Source: CALHKP01 sp963558075 (lineage in GTDB: Bacteria > Bacillota > Clostridia > Peptostreptococcales > Anaerovoracaceae). Taken from it: a stretch of DNA of 23,112 nucleotides. The translations under genes and the position numbers were made by a program. Within the stretch, counting starts at the first letter, position 1, and each line of letters begins with the position of its first letter. Shown here piece after piece: positions 1 through 7,019 of this stretch. The notes below the pieces were generated by a model. It was not told the DNA's origin and ran no database searches. It worked only from the letters and a program-made list of their open reading frames with translations. The stretch lies in the NCBI GenBank assembly GCA_963558075.1, contig CAUWFN010000033.1, forward strand, positions 1 through 23,112, written 5' to 3'.

Positions 1-720
1 ATCAATACAGAACTTATCCTTTCAGATATGGAAGTTCTAGAAAAGAGAATTGCAAAAACAACAAAAAACCTCAAAGGAGACAAATCCCTTCAGAAAGAGC
101 TAGATATTCTAAACAAAGTAAATGATTTTCTTGCAACAGGAAAATCAGCACGTGCTCTAGAACTTGATGACGAAGAAGCAGAATATGTTAAAAGCCTTGA
201 TCTTCTATCTTACAAACCTGTTATCTACGTTGCAAATGTATCTGAAGACGAAGCTGGAAACGAATCAGACAATCCATACGTTGAAAGCGTAAGAGAATTT
301 GCAAAAACAGAAGATGCTGAAGTTGTTGTAGTATGTGCGGAAATCGAACAGGAAATATCTGAACTTGATGACGAAGAAAAAGAGATGTTCCTTGAGGAAC
401 TTGGAATTTCAGAATCAGGACTTGATAAATTAATCAAAGCATCATACAAGCTTCTGAACCTGATTTCTTATTTGACAGCAGGAGAAGATGAAGTTAGAGC
501 ATGGACAATCAAAAATGGAACAAAGGCACCTCAGGCAGCTGGAAAAATCCATACAGATTTTGAAAAAGGATTTATTCGTGCTGAAACAATTGCATATGAC
601 AAGCTAATTGAATGCGGTGGAAACCTTGCAGTTGCTAAAGAAAAGGGCCTTGTTCGCGCAGAAGGTAAAGAATACGTTGTTAAAGACGGCGATGTTATGA
701 ACTTCCTATTTAACGTATAA
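1..720 (+). CDS. ychF: Ribosome-binding ATPase YchF/OLA1, 3' part
   Basis: The 5' end lies outside the window. The open frame runs from base 1 (INTELILSDMEVLEK) to a TAA at 718-720, giving the last 239 residues of a protein usually about 365 long. It matches the part of YchF after the G domain: the coiled-coil/helical segment, then the C-terminal TGS domain. The family-typical stretches VRAWTIKNGTKAPQAAGKIH, TDFEKGFIRAETIAYD and the invariant end VKDGDVMNFLFNV are all visible. YchF is an Obg-related P-loop protein that prefers ATP to GTP and associates with ribosomes; its P-loop would lie upstream of this window. It is convergent with the Tad operon and shares the hairpin at 741-777 with it. 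Identity is very secure. Confidence 0.97.
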   Translation: MNTELILSDMEVLEKRIAKTTKNLKGDKSLQKELDILNKVNDFLATGKSARALELDDEEAEYVKSLDLLSYKPVIYVANVSEDEAGNESDNPYVESVREFAKTEDAEVVVVCAEIEQEISELDDEEKEMFLEELGISESGLDKLIKASYKLLNLISYLTAGEDEVRAWTIKNGTKAPQAAGKIHTDFEKGFIRAETIAYDKLIECGGNLAVAKEKGLVRAEGKEYVVKDGDVMNFLFNV

Positions 721-740
721 AAAAATCATAAATAAATTCA

Positions 741-777
741 AAAACTCATCCTCAGAAATTACCTGGTGATGAGTTTT
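741..777. terminator. Bidirectional Rho-independent terminator between ychF and the Tad operon
   Basis: Arms AAAACTCATC (741-750) and GATGAGTTTT (768-777) pair perfectly around a 17-base loop. On the plus strand the stem runs into a T tract (ending at 781), which suits ychF. On the minus strand the arm ends in a run of T (complement of the A residues around 740-744), which suits the end of the last Tad-operon gene at 786. Confidence 0.85.
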
Positions 778-785
778 TTTTACTT

Positions 786-1658
786 TTAACAGTTTTCACT
801 TATTGAGTTTCCATTCACTATACAAATGCTATTATCTTTTAAGCTGTAACGATACAAATTATATGACAAAATATCTTCCCTATTTACAACATCATCATTT
901 ACATGCTTTATTACCGGAAAAATATCCGGAGCAGAGAAGGAAGAAGAGCGCAGAGCAATCAGATCATGTACTGAAGATGGCACTATGTAGATATCCTCTC
1001 CCATATCCTCTGCAACACTTCTAATAATTACTCTGTCTATAATAGCCACAGCACCGTTTATAGCTGTTTCATTTGTAATAATCATAAAGTCCGGAGAAAT
1101 CTTTTTTACTGTCGTAGCACATAATCTCTCCGTGTTATATCTTGCATAGCTATACAACTCTTCCTCTGTCATTTCCCACTTTTTGGTCATTTCATTCGTT
1201 ATTATAACCTTTCCTACTGATTCGCTGTCACGATATATGCTGAATTTATAGACTACCGCAAGATCAAGAAACTGTCTATGCGGAATATTTTCCAGAAGCT
1301 CACTGTTCATTTCTCGATTAATTACGAAATATGAAACTAGCTTTTTTATCCGTTCTTTATCATTTATAAGGCTTATAAATTCATCTTTTCTCACAGGAAA
1401 ATTTTCGCAGCCTAAAGCAAATATAATGTCTGATATCGTCTTTCCGATGTCATTATGTTCAAGATACTCCTCATATAGATCGTCAAAGTATATATTTCGC
1501 ATTACACAATCTTCACTTTTTCCTCCGCGAACACTTTCTTTTACACCGTTTACCTTTGGTGTAACATCAAATTTCACATAATATCCAGGCAGCATTTTTT
1601 CTATCTCTCCCGGAAGTCTGTTTTTTATTTCAGCAGAAAACGTTTCAAAATTCATCAT
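786..1658 (-). CDS. DUF5688 family protein, last gene of the Tad operon
   Basis: 290 residues from the chosen start. I recognise the DUF5688 family of Clostridia, whose function is unknown. The pattern includes IYFDDLYEEYLEHNDIGKTI near the N-terminus, then VNREMNSELL-type and IPHRQFLDLAVVYKF segments, W-x-MTEEELYSYARYNT, and DIYIVPSSVHDLIAL before the C-terminus. There is no signal peptide or membrane segment, so it is probably cytosolic. The frame is open back to 1703, but ATG at 1656-1658 is preferred: it lies 4 bases after the TAA of the upstream pilin-like gene, with AAGGG just upstream, whereas a start at 1703 would overlap that gene by 41 bases. Tight spacing places it in the same transcript as the Tad genes, so a link to pilus function or control is plausible but unproven. 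Confidence 0.85.
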   Translation of the reverse strand: MMNFETFSAEIKNRLPGEIEKMLPGYYVKFDVTPKVNGVKESVRGGKSEDCVMRNIYFDDLYEEYLEHNDIGKTISDIIFALGCENFPVRKDEFISLINDKERIKKLVSYFVINREMNSELLENIPHRQFLDLAVVYKFSIYRDSESVGKVIITNEMTKKWEMTEEELYSYARYNTERLCATTVKKISPDFMIITNETAINGAVAIIDRVIIRSVAEDMGEDIYIVPSSVHDLIALRSSSFSAPDIFPVIKHVNDDVVNREDILSYNLYRYSLKDNSICIVNGNSISENC

Positions 1659-1662
1659 GCCT

Positions 1663-2012
1663 TTACCCTTCATCCTTCTCATCAGGCTTTGAAGCTTTAT
1701 CATTTACATAATAAGTTCCGCTACCTTTAATATCCTTATATCTTACTTCAACCTTAATTTCTCTGTAATCTCCTGCCGTATTCTCTTTCACCTTATAATC
1801 ACATGAATCAAATCCATTTCTCTTAATCAGCTCCTCTATTTTGCCTTTATCAGTTACTGATTCATATCCTGATATCCCTGCTGATATAGCACACTCACGT
1901 GCAACATAGCTACAACGATTTTTTATTACAAGGGTCTCAAAAAAGCTACCCGAATATGCTATTTCTGCTAGAAAAAAATACATGCAGCGATAGTAATAAT
2001 CATATTTTTCAT
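1663..2012 (-). CDS. TadE/DUF4320-like pilin protein, needs a -1 frameshift
   Basis: Two overlapping frames must be joined to give a complete protein. Frame 0 starts at ATG 2010-2012 and reads MKNMIITIAACIFF before TAG at 1968-1970. The -1 frame continues LAEIAYSGSFFET and runs to TAA at 1663-1665. Joined at the T TTT TTC heptamer (1971-1977) they give 116 residues: one N-terminal hydrophobic helix plus a polar domain. This matches the architecture of the next gene upstream (2080-2460), which starts MKQLVTAIASLMLILAL and has similar spacing to its polar part. A conventional reading would start at ATG 1981-1983 (MYFFLAEIAYSG, 106 residues), but that start splits the helix and has no evident ribosome binding site. 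The role is probably a minor pilin or pseudopilin of the Tad system. Whether it is a programmed frameshift, transcriptional slippage, a pseudogene or a sequencing error cannot be settled from sequence alone. Confidence 0.7.
1971..1977 (-). promoter_or_regulatory. Candidate -1 slippery heptamer T TTT TTC followed by TAG
   Basis: On the minus strand the zero-frame codons are ATT TTT TTC TAG. The heptamer fits the X XXY YYZ rule for -1 ribosomal frameshifting in the correct phase, and the zero-frame stop follows directly. A -1 slip enters the long downstream frame at CTA GCA GAA. The seven-T run (1972-1978) could also support transcriptional slippage. A stimulatory structure is not convincing: only a weak GGGT/ACCC pairing (1948-1951 with 1932-1935) is seen downstream. 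Confidence 0.45.
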
Positions 2013-2079
2013 AAACAAAATCTCTGCACCGCTAAAAATAGTGCCCTTAGCCGAATATGAAAATCAGCTAAAAAACGGG

Positions 2080-2460
2080 TTAAACACTGCTTATAACTGC
2101 ATACTGTCTATTAAACTTATAAACATAATCCTTGGGACTTCCAAACAGCCAGCTTTTTTCTTTATTTATCAGCACTGCATTAACACCAAAGTCAATAATT
2201 TCTCCCTTTTTTGCTTTTTTATTAGGACCTGTTATTTCTATATCCTCATACTCGCATCCGAGAATACTGCTAAGCGAATTTTTAATTTTATCTTCTGTAT
2301 ATTCACTTACACATCCTTCATTTCTTATAACGTCGTGAAGTGCACTAATTTCATAATCTGCTTTCATTATAGAAATATAGAAAATCTGGATTTCTGTAAA
2401 TTCAACAATAAGAGCAAGTATAAGCATAAGAGATGCAATAGCTGTGACTAACTGTTTCAT
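2080..2460 (-). CDS. TadE/DUF4320-like membrane-anchored pilin protein
   Basis: 126 residues. One strongly hydrophobic segment at about residues 4-22 follows a minimal MKQ start; the rest is polar, with EISALHDVIRNEGC and a beta-rich C-terminal half. This is the layout of TadE-like minor pilins and of the DUF4320 proteins found in clostridial Tad loci. Family naming is by architecture and context rather than a clear signature. It lacks the glycine prepilin cleavage site and basic leader of classical type IVb pilins. ATG at 2458-2460 is supported by AAGGAAAAGG upstream, and the gene starts 3 bases after the stop of the small gene at 2464-2607. Its polar domain and N-terminus resemble those of the next gene downstream (1663-2012), suggesting a duplicated pair. 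Confidence 0.75.
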   Translation of the reverse strand: MKQLVTAIASLMLILALIVEFTEIQIFYISIMKADYEISALHDVIRNEGCVSEYTEDKIKNSLSSILGCEYEDIEITGPNKKAKKGEIIDFGVNAVLINKEKSWLFGSPKDYVYKFNRQYAVISSV

Positions 2461-2463
2461 TTT

Positions 2464-2607
2464 CTATACCTTTTCCTTGTACATATCTATATTATTTTCT
2501 ATATACTTTGCGCAGCTTTCTCTGAGGCTTCCCGAGGGACCTGCAATCATCGAAAAAATAATACATCCAAGAATCAGCGTCCCTACTACAACAATAAGAT
2601 GTTTCAT
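2464..2607 (-). CDS. Small one-helix peptide B of the Tad locus (47 aa)
   Basis: ATG at 2605-2607 follows directly on the TAG of the preceding small gene (TAGATG), and the frame ends with TAG at 2464-2466. The peptide begins MKHLIVVVGTLILGCIIF, continues about residue 20 with SMIAGPSGSLRESCAKY, and ends MYKEKV. It has one transmembrane helix at about residues 4-20 and a short polar tail. Its start closely matches that of the neighbouring peptide (MK-x-LI-3x-GT-2x-LG-x-II), so the two are tandem paralogues. Size and position, just after the TadC-like gene, are those of Flp pilins, but no Flp motif (glycine cleavage site followed by an E-Y pair) is present. It is probably a structural or accessory small subunit of the pilus apparatus. 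Function is inferred only. Confidence 0.7.
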   Translation of the reverse strand: MKHLIVVVGTLILGCIIFSMIAGPSGSLRESCAKYIENNIDMYKEKV

Positions 2608-2766
2608 CTACTCACCACCAAACTGCAGAGAATCTATGCTCGATACACCTTGGTTTATGAGCTTTTCTGCGGCACCTTTTAGTGAATTTCCATCACCTAA
2701 TACAAGAGTGTTCACTATTATTGCGCCTAGCAGTATAGTGCCTATAATTATAATAAGATTTTTCAT
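2608..2766 (-). CDS. Small one-helix peptide A of the Tad locus (52 aa)
   Basis: ATG at 2764-2766, TAG at 2608-2610. The upstream sequence reads GGGGGTGTAAA before the ATG, a good ribosome binding site overlapping the end of the TadC-like gene region (stop at 2777). The peptide begins MKNLIIIIGTILLGAII and has one hydrophobic helix (about residues 3-23), then a polar tail with GDGNSLKGAAEKLINQG. It is a paralogue of the next peptide and sits where Flp pilin genes usually sit, yet has no basic leader or prepilin peptidase site. It may be a leaderless pilus subunit or a membrane-embedded assembly factor. Coding status is supported by the paralogue, the tight packing and the ribosome binding site. 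Confidence 0.72.
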   Translation of the reverse strand: MKNLIIIIGTILLGAIIVNTLVLGDGNSLKGAAEKLINQGVSSIDSLQFGGE

Positions 2767-2776
2767 TTTACACCCC

Positions 2777-3352
2777 CTAAAATATATTGCCTATCATATC
2801 CATCGTTTTTGAAAAAACGACTACAACAACAAAGTTTAAAAGCACTGCAAAAATGCATACTGTCGAAAGAGCTGTTATTGCAAAACTTTTCTTTTCAGTC
2901 CGTCTCAAAACACGCGTAAGTCTGTTTTCACTAAGGCTTTTTTCAAAAGATGTCATATATGAAACAAGCTCCGAAGGATTAATCTTGTCTATTTTAGAAA
3001 GAATTTGAGCAAAATTTTTCGCCGCTTTAAGTGGAACCTTCTCATATAAAAGATCAAAAGCTTCCCTATCATATCCACTCCTATATAAAGAAAGCATCTC
3101 GCCATAGACAGGATTAAGCGCCTTACTATTTTTCATTAGTTCCTCTATCATGTAGTCAGCCGATAAAGGAATTTGTCTATTTGTGTACGACAAATTTTTC
3201 AACATAAGGCTGCTGTTAAAAATTTCTTTTTCAAAGGTGTTTTCCTGTAGTTTAAATAAAATCCCCGGAATCAGCTCTTTGACCCTTCTAAAGCTTAAAT
3301 ATTTCCTTCTGAGCCTATGCAGATGTATAAGCCTACGTCTAATATATATCAA
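2777..3352 (-). CDS. TadC-like platform protein, shortened
   Basis: 191 residues, starting from TTG at 3350-3352 (complement CAA) with AAGGCGG about 10 bases upstream; no suitable ATG is nearby. The N-terminal two-thirds is a basic, helical cytosolic region resembling the type II secretion F (T2SF) domain. Hydrophobic helices appear only near the C-terminus, about residues 153-187, including FAVLLNFVVVVVF. TadC proteins are normally nearer 280-310 residues with several membrane helices, so this is a reduced version. It would pair with TadB as the inner-membrane platform acted on by the TadA ATPase. The gene lies 14 bases after the tadB stop. Assignment rests on position and the helix pattern more than on motifs. 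Confidence 0.65.
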   Translation of the reverse strand: MIYIRRRLIHLHRLRRKYLSFRRVKELIPGILFKLQENTFEKEIFNSSLMLKNLSYTNRQIPLSADYMIEELMKNSKALNPVYGEMLSLYRSGYDREAFDLLYEKVPLKAAKNFAQILSKIDKINPSELVSYMTSFEKSLSENRLTRVLRRTEKKSFAITALSTVCIFAVLLNFVVVVVFSKTMDMIGNIF

Positions 3353-3366
3353 AATATCGCCCGCCT

Positions 3367-4314
3367 TTATATATCCATCTTCTCGCTAGATGCAATCTTC
3401 GCAGCAAAAAATGCAAGAAAATAGATTACAATCATTATAATAAACCACTTAAGCCCAATAGATGTTCTGAACTGATAATATATAAATTCCGAAAAATCAA
3501 TATCAAAGAACAGAACCGAGACTATCAGCGAAAGAATGTAACATGTCGGCGCAAGAAATTTCAACATGAGGGATGCCTCATAGTTTTCTCTCTTCTCATA
3601 CTCTATTACCTTACGTCCTTTGGATATGCCTGCACTTAAAACTTCCAGACTCTTTTCCACATTCACACCGCGATATACTGCAAGAAATATATTTGATGCC
3701 ATTATATTGGCCCAGGCCGTATCAAAAGCATACTTAAAGCTTTCTAGGGCACAGTTTATCTCATCTTCTGACGATGCAGTGTTAAGCTCCCTTGACAGAT
3801 TCATAAGCACTGACTTTGTAACGGGAGCACCTTCTATAGTATCAGCGCTAGCTTCTATTGCAGCTTTCATATTATAATTATGAATTCTGTAGTTATTCAG
3901 AAGCTCATACACTAGAATATCTCCTTCCCGTGAACCTGATGATCGTCTTGAGCTAAGCCGTATTATACATAACATATATGGAACTAAGGCGAGAAATATG
4001 CTTGCAAAAATGACAAGGCGTACATCGAGAAAACTTGTAAAAATAGCTACAGATACTGCAAAAATAGTAATACTTAAGATAATAAATTGTTCTGCGCTTT
4101 TGTAAAAGTCAAGAAGTTCTGCGCCCTCTATTACTTTTGCAATGTGACGCCCTAATTTGCCATAGCCAGATGATGCATCATCTGAATTCAAACTTCTGTA
4201 TTTTCTCCTTATATAAAACCGACTTCTTATACTGCATAATTTCAAAGAAATCTCACTGCTAAAGAACACGATTACCCCTGTAGCACCCATTGAAAAAAGT
4301 AAAATCTCAACCAT
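3367..4314 (-). CDS. tadB: TadB-like inner-membrane platform protein
   Basis: 315 residues. Hydrophobic segments at about 3-19, 77-94, 99-118, 252-270 and 288-306 flank a cytosolic helical T2SF-type domain containing NLSRELNTASSEDEIN and VEKSLEVLSAGISKGRK. This is the layout of TadB/CpaG platform proteins in Tad (Flp) pilus systems. The ATG at 4312-4314 overlaps the tadA stop by 8 bases, indicating translational coupling. It works with the TadC-like product encoded immediately downstream. The system label is strong because of the adjacent TadA ATPase; exact equivalence to TadB rather than TadC is by order and length. Confidence 0.8.
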   Translation of the reverse strand: MVEILLFSMGATGVIVFFSSEISLKLCSIRSRFYIRRKYRSLNSDDASSGYGKLGRHIAKVIEGAELLDFYKSAEQFIILSITIFAVSVAIFTSFLDVRLVIFASIFLALVPYMLCIIRLSSRRSSGSREGDILVYELLNNYRIHNYNMKAAIEASADTIEGAPVTKSVLMNLSRELNTASSEDEINCALESFKYAFDTAWANIMASNIFLAVYRGVNVEKSLEVLSAGISKGRKVIEYEKRENYEASLMLKFLAPTCYILSLIVSVLFFDIDFSEFIYYQFRTSIGLKWFIIMIVIYFLAFFAAKIASSEKMDI

Positions 4315-5797
4315 TACAGCCTCCAGACTCGTAATATGCTGGTCTATATGTCCATTCTACATCTGCAGATTCAAAGGACATAAGCGTTCCAAGGTAGCTA
4401 TATAACTCCAGAAGTTCTTTTTCTCTTCCATAAAATCTCTCAAACTTATCTTTTCCCATATGCTGATTCCATATCCACTTATCCTTTTGAAAATCATATT
4501 TGCAAATGTAGGTTGCATCTATGCAGTCCTTATCAATACTATACGTGTATTCAAGTATCCCTCTTACAACTTTTCTTGCAGGATCTTCTGGATGCTGGCA
4601 CAACTCTATGGCATAATCAAAATTAGTATAAATCTGAGCAATCATAGGATTCATTTTTCCACCATATTTTTCAGTTATCTTAGATGCCATCTTATACGGT
4701 ACGTTTATTCCACTGCTATCATGTATGGTTGCCTTGCTTCTGACAGTTCCTGTCGATGTTATATCAACTGCAAGCTTGTATGCAGCTGCATCTCTCATTT
4801 CTTCAAGAAGAATATAATCGTTATCCCCTCTAAGAAGTGATTTTGATATAACTTCTAGCTCTTCATTGTCAGCTACAAGCTGCATTATTGGTACATCCGG
4901 CATAATCCTATGCCACGGGGTTTCTGGGTCTGTTGCAATAGCAACACCCTCCAACTTAGGATTTTCAAAGCTTTGCCATATCTGAAGAAATGTGGTTTTA
5001 CCTGATCTAACACGACCTACAATAATTATATTAAAGCCTATCTCTATCATCCTGCGAAAGACATTAACACACTCTTTCGAAACAGTCTTGCATTTTATCA
5101 GAGTCTTGAAGTCATAGTTTTTCAGGATATATTTTCGAAAAACCATTACATCTTGATTTTCTTTTGTCCTATGTCCTGAATATATAGTTATTCTTATTCC
5201 GTTTCTGAGATAAATTTCATGAAATCCGTACTCCAATCTCTCCATAGGTGTTGATAAAAGAAGTGTACGTTTGAGCTTATTTCTTCTCTCCTTATGAATC
5301 TTCTGAGGCTGAAGCTCTTCTTTTCCATCTATAAGACAAAAAAGATTATCACCTATAAGCTTTGCAGAGGGAGATTTTCTATACTTTTCACTCATATCAT
5401 ATGCCCATGGCGCAAGCCCTGATAGACCATAAAGTTCTGCAAAAATAGCCTCATGAAGATTAGGAAACCATTCAGGATAAAACGAATCCGTAAGTTTTTG
5501 ACCTATAAGAATTTCTTTTATTCTCTCTTTGTAGAATTCCATTTCTCCAGGATACCCCATTATTGCTCTTTTCTCACGCTCAAGCTTTATTCGCTTTGCC
5601 TCTTCATCCGTGCGCTCCCATTCTTTTTCAAAAGCGCTTTCTACAGCTCTACAAACATGATAAAAAGATTCCATATCTGTTGAAGAATCTGTATTTGTAT
5701 CAGTGCTTTTCTTTGCTTTCCCCAAATAGTCCTCTAGAGAAAAATCCTCTTGATTTTCTTGTAGAATTTTCCTGTAAAATTCCATCTGTGATTTCAT
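4307..5797 (-). CDS. tadA: TadA/CpaF-family pilus assembly ATPase
   Basis: 496 residues. This is a VirB11/PilT-superfamily secretion ATPase that drives pilus assembly at the cytosolic face. Walker A is GRVRSGKT (about 261-268). The Walker B region is DYILLEEMRD (about 327-336), with catalytic-type glutamates. The His-box equivalent TGTVRSKATIHDSS carries His at about 359. The N-terminal ~100 residues are acidic and helical and not typical of CpaF. The start at ATG 5795-5797 is supported by AAAGGAGG upstream (about 14 bases away), which lies within the coding region of tadZ. As a result the two genes overlap by 98 bases in different frames. A later start at 5674 would remove the overlap but lacks a comparable ribosome binding site. 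Confidence 0.9.
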   Translation of the reverse strand: MKSQMEFYRKILQENQEDFSLEDYLGKAKKSTDTNTDSSTDMESFYHVCRAVESAFEKEWERTDEEAKRIKLEREKRAIMGYPGEMEFYKERIKEILIGQKLTDSFYPEWFPNLHEAIFAELYGLSGLAPWAYDMSEKYRKSPSAKLIGDNLFCLIDGKEELQPQKIHKERRNKLKRTLLLSTPMERLEYGFHEIYLRNGIRITIYSGHRTKENQDVMVFRKYILKNYDFKTLIKCKTVSKECVNVFRRMIEIGFNIIIVGRVRSGKTTFLQIWQSFENPKLEGVAIATDPETPWHRIMPDVPIMQLVADNEELEVISKSLLRGDNDYILLEEMRDAAAYKLAVDITSTGTVRSKATIHDSSGINVPYKMASKITEKYGGKMNPMIAQIYTNFDYAIELCQHPEDPARKVVRGILEYTYSIDKDCIDATYICKYDFQKDKWIWNQHMGKDKFERFYGREKELLELYSYLGTLMSFESADVEWTYRPAYYESGGCNG

Positions 5798-6470
5798 TTA
5801 AACTTCTTTTTCCTCCTTTTGTAAGCAGAACATTCCTTCTCTCAAATTGCGCATAAGCGCCGTATTCAATATCTGGAACTATATAATCAATCTTTCTTTC
5901 GATCATAGCTTCCATTTCGTTTCTGCGGTAAAAAGCAAATTCACGAGAGAACCTATTTAGTATTATTTTAAAATTCGTCTGAAGCTGCCTGAGTATATAA
6001 TCATCAGTTTCCTTAAAACGATGTAAACAAACAGGGCTTTGGGATATAACAAAATATCTCTCGTCAGATTCATTTAGAGCTGAAATCGCCATAGCAATGT
6101 CCATGCGACTTCCCCCATCGACAACTATATATGAGTAGTCCTCTGAAAGTCTTTTTATTTTTTTAAAAGTATCAACTGGAAACAATTTGGATGTGTAAGT
6201 GTTTCTAACATCACCTATTATTTCAAGTGCTCCGTCTTGTTCTGCCGCCTGCGCAAGTTCCTCTCTGCTGAGTTTATCTGAAATGAGAGAGGCCCTTATA
6301 TCATCGATAGAGTGGCACAGCTCCTTCTGTGTGTACGGCAAGGAAGCTTTTCCGCTTGCGGAAATAAAAAGCGTTCTACTGCCTCTTGATGCTATTGTTC
6401 TTGCAACTGCATCAGCTACAGTGGTGCAGCCTGTATGTGCATCTCCGCCAAAAAAACTTATCAGTTTCAT
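5700..6470 (-). CDS. tadZ: TadZ/CpaE-like MinD-family ATPase
   Basis: 256 residues. The protein shows the SIMIBI-class (MinD/ParA) fold pattern: MKLISFFGGDAHTGCTTVA at the N-terminus, SYIVVDGGSRMD as the switch/Walker B region (about 134-145), and KIILNRFSREFAFYRR later. In Tad systems TadZ/CpaE localises the assembly machinery at the membrane or pole. The P-loop is atypical: TGCTT replaces the usual GKTT/S, so the catalytic lysine is absent and hydrolysis is doubtful, although atypical P-loops are not rare in TadZ. ATG at 6468-6470 follows AGGGGAT and lies 3 bases after the cpaB stop. Its last 33 codons overlap tadA. Confidence 0.82.
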   Translation of the reverse strand: MKLISFFGGDAHTGCTTVADAVARTIASRGSRTLFISASGKASLPYTQKELCHSIDDIRASLISDKLSREELAQAAEQDGALEIIGDVRNTYTSKLFPVDTFKKIKRLSEDYSYIVVDGGSRMDIAMAISALNESDERYFVISQSPVCLHRFKETDDYILRQLQTNFKIILNRFSREFAFYRRNEMEAMIERKIDYIVPDIEYGAYAQFERRNVLLTKGGKRSLNEITDGILQENSTRKSRGFFSRGLFGESKEKH

Positions 6471-6473
6471 ATT

Positions 6474-7019
6474 TTATCCCCTCACTATAAGAAATTTTCT
6501 TCCTGATGCAATCATTTCACTTATTTTTAGAGCACCTTCTCTATCAGTCATAACAGCAAAATCACCACTCTTATCATCAGACGAAACGACTGTAGTTTCA
6601 AGAACAACAGACTTGGAATAGCAAAGAAGAGCCCTATCTCCCCTCTTCAGCGTAATCGTGCTATTGCTTGCATTGTCACCTGAAAGGCTTATATATACTC
6701 TATCTTTTCTAATATCTGGTGCTGTACCCTCTTCTGCAAAATACTCTTTAAAAAAAGGCGTACCCTCGTTTACAAACTGCACAAGCTCTTTGCCAATATA
6801 TTTTTCTATCTGACCCGATGATATATAATCTGCGTTAAGCTTTGCATATTCATAATCTATCATCTCTTCTGTCAATATATCTCCGCGATATACATCCTGC
6901 GTCACTACAGGCACCTTGTCTGAAAAAAAAGCGGCTTTTCCCCAGTTATTCCAGCACCAGGCGAGAATAACAGCAGCTGCTAATATTATAAATCCGAGTA
7001 GTTTTCTACCTCTGTTCAA
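6474..7019 (-). CDS. CpaB/RcpC-like SAF-domain pilus assembly protein
   Basis: 181 residues. A basic N-terminus and one membrane helix (about 8-24) anchor the protein. A SAF domain follows, PVVTQDVYRGDILTEEMID (about 38-56), and continues to about residue 95. A beta-rich C-terminal part includes ITLKRGDRALLCYSKS. CpaB/RcpC proteins sit at the outer face of the membrane in Tad systems; in Gram-positives they are thought to contact the wall or the growing pilus. The start is TTG (complement of CAA at 7017-7019), with AGAGGTG 7 bases upstream. It overlaps the preceding gene by 14 bases, so coupling is likely. Confidence 0.82.
   Translation of the reverse strand: MNRGRKLLGFIILAAAVILAWCWNNWGKAAFFSDKVPVVTQDVYRGDILTEEMIDYEYAKLNADYISSGQIEKYIGKELVQFVNEGTPFFKEYFAEEGTAPDIRKDRVYISLSGDNASNSTITLKRGDRALLCYSKSVVLETTVVSSDDKSGDFAVMTDREGALKISEMIASGRKFLIVRG

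Noticed and set aside
225..449. Minus-strand Ser-rich frame inside ychF
   Set aside because: Shadow of the acidic coding region of ychF; composition is low-complexity Ser/Thr as expected from the complement of GAA/GAT codons.
1968..1970. TAG readthrough rather than frameshift in the TadE-like gene
   Set aside because: Continuing in the zero frame meets a second TAG two codons later, so suppression would not give a useful product.
1981..1983. ATG 1981-1983 as the natural start of the TadE-like gene
   Set aside because: It would cut the hydrophobic helix to a few residues and has no clear ribosome binding site. The upstream ATG in the other frame gives a helix like that of the neighbouring paralogue.
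2041..2451. Plus-strand open frame of about 136 codons
   Set aside because: It lies antisense over the TadE-like genes, is Cys/Phe/Ile-rich like a chance reading of AT-rich complement, and has no ribosome binding site or homology.
2444..2812. Plus-strand open frame of about 122 codons
   Set aside because: It is antisense to the two small peptide genes, which have paralogy and ribosome binding sites; it shows no recognisable protein features.
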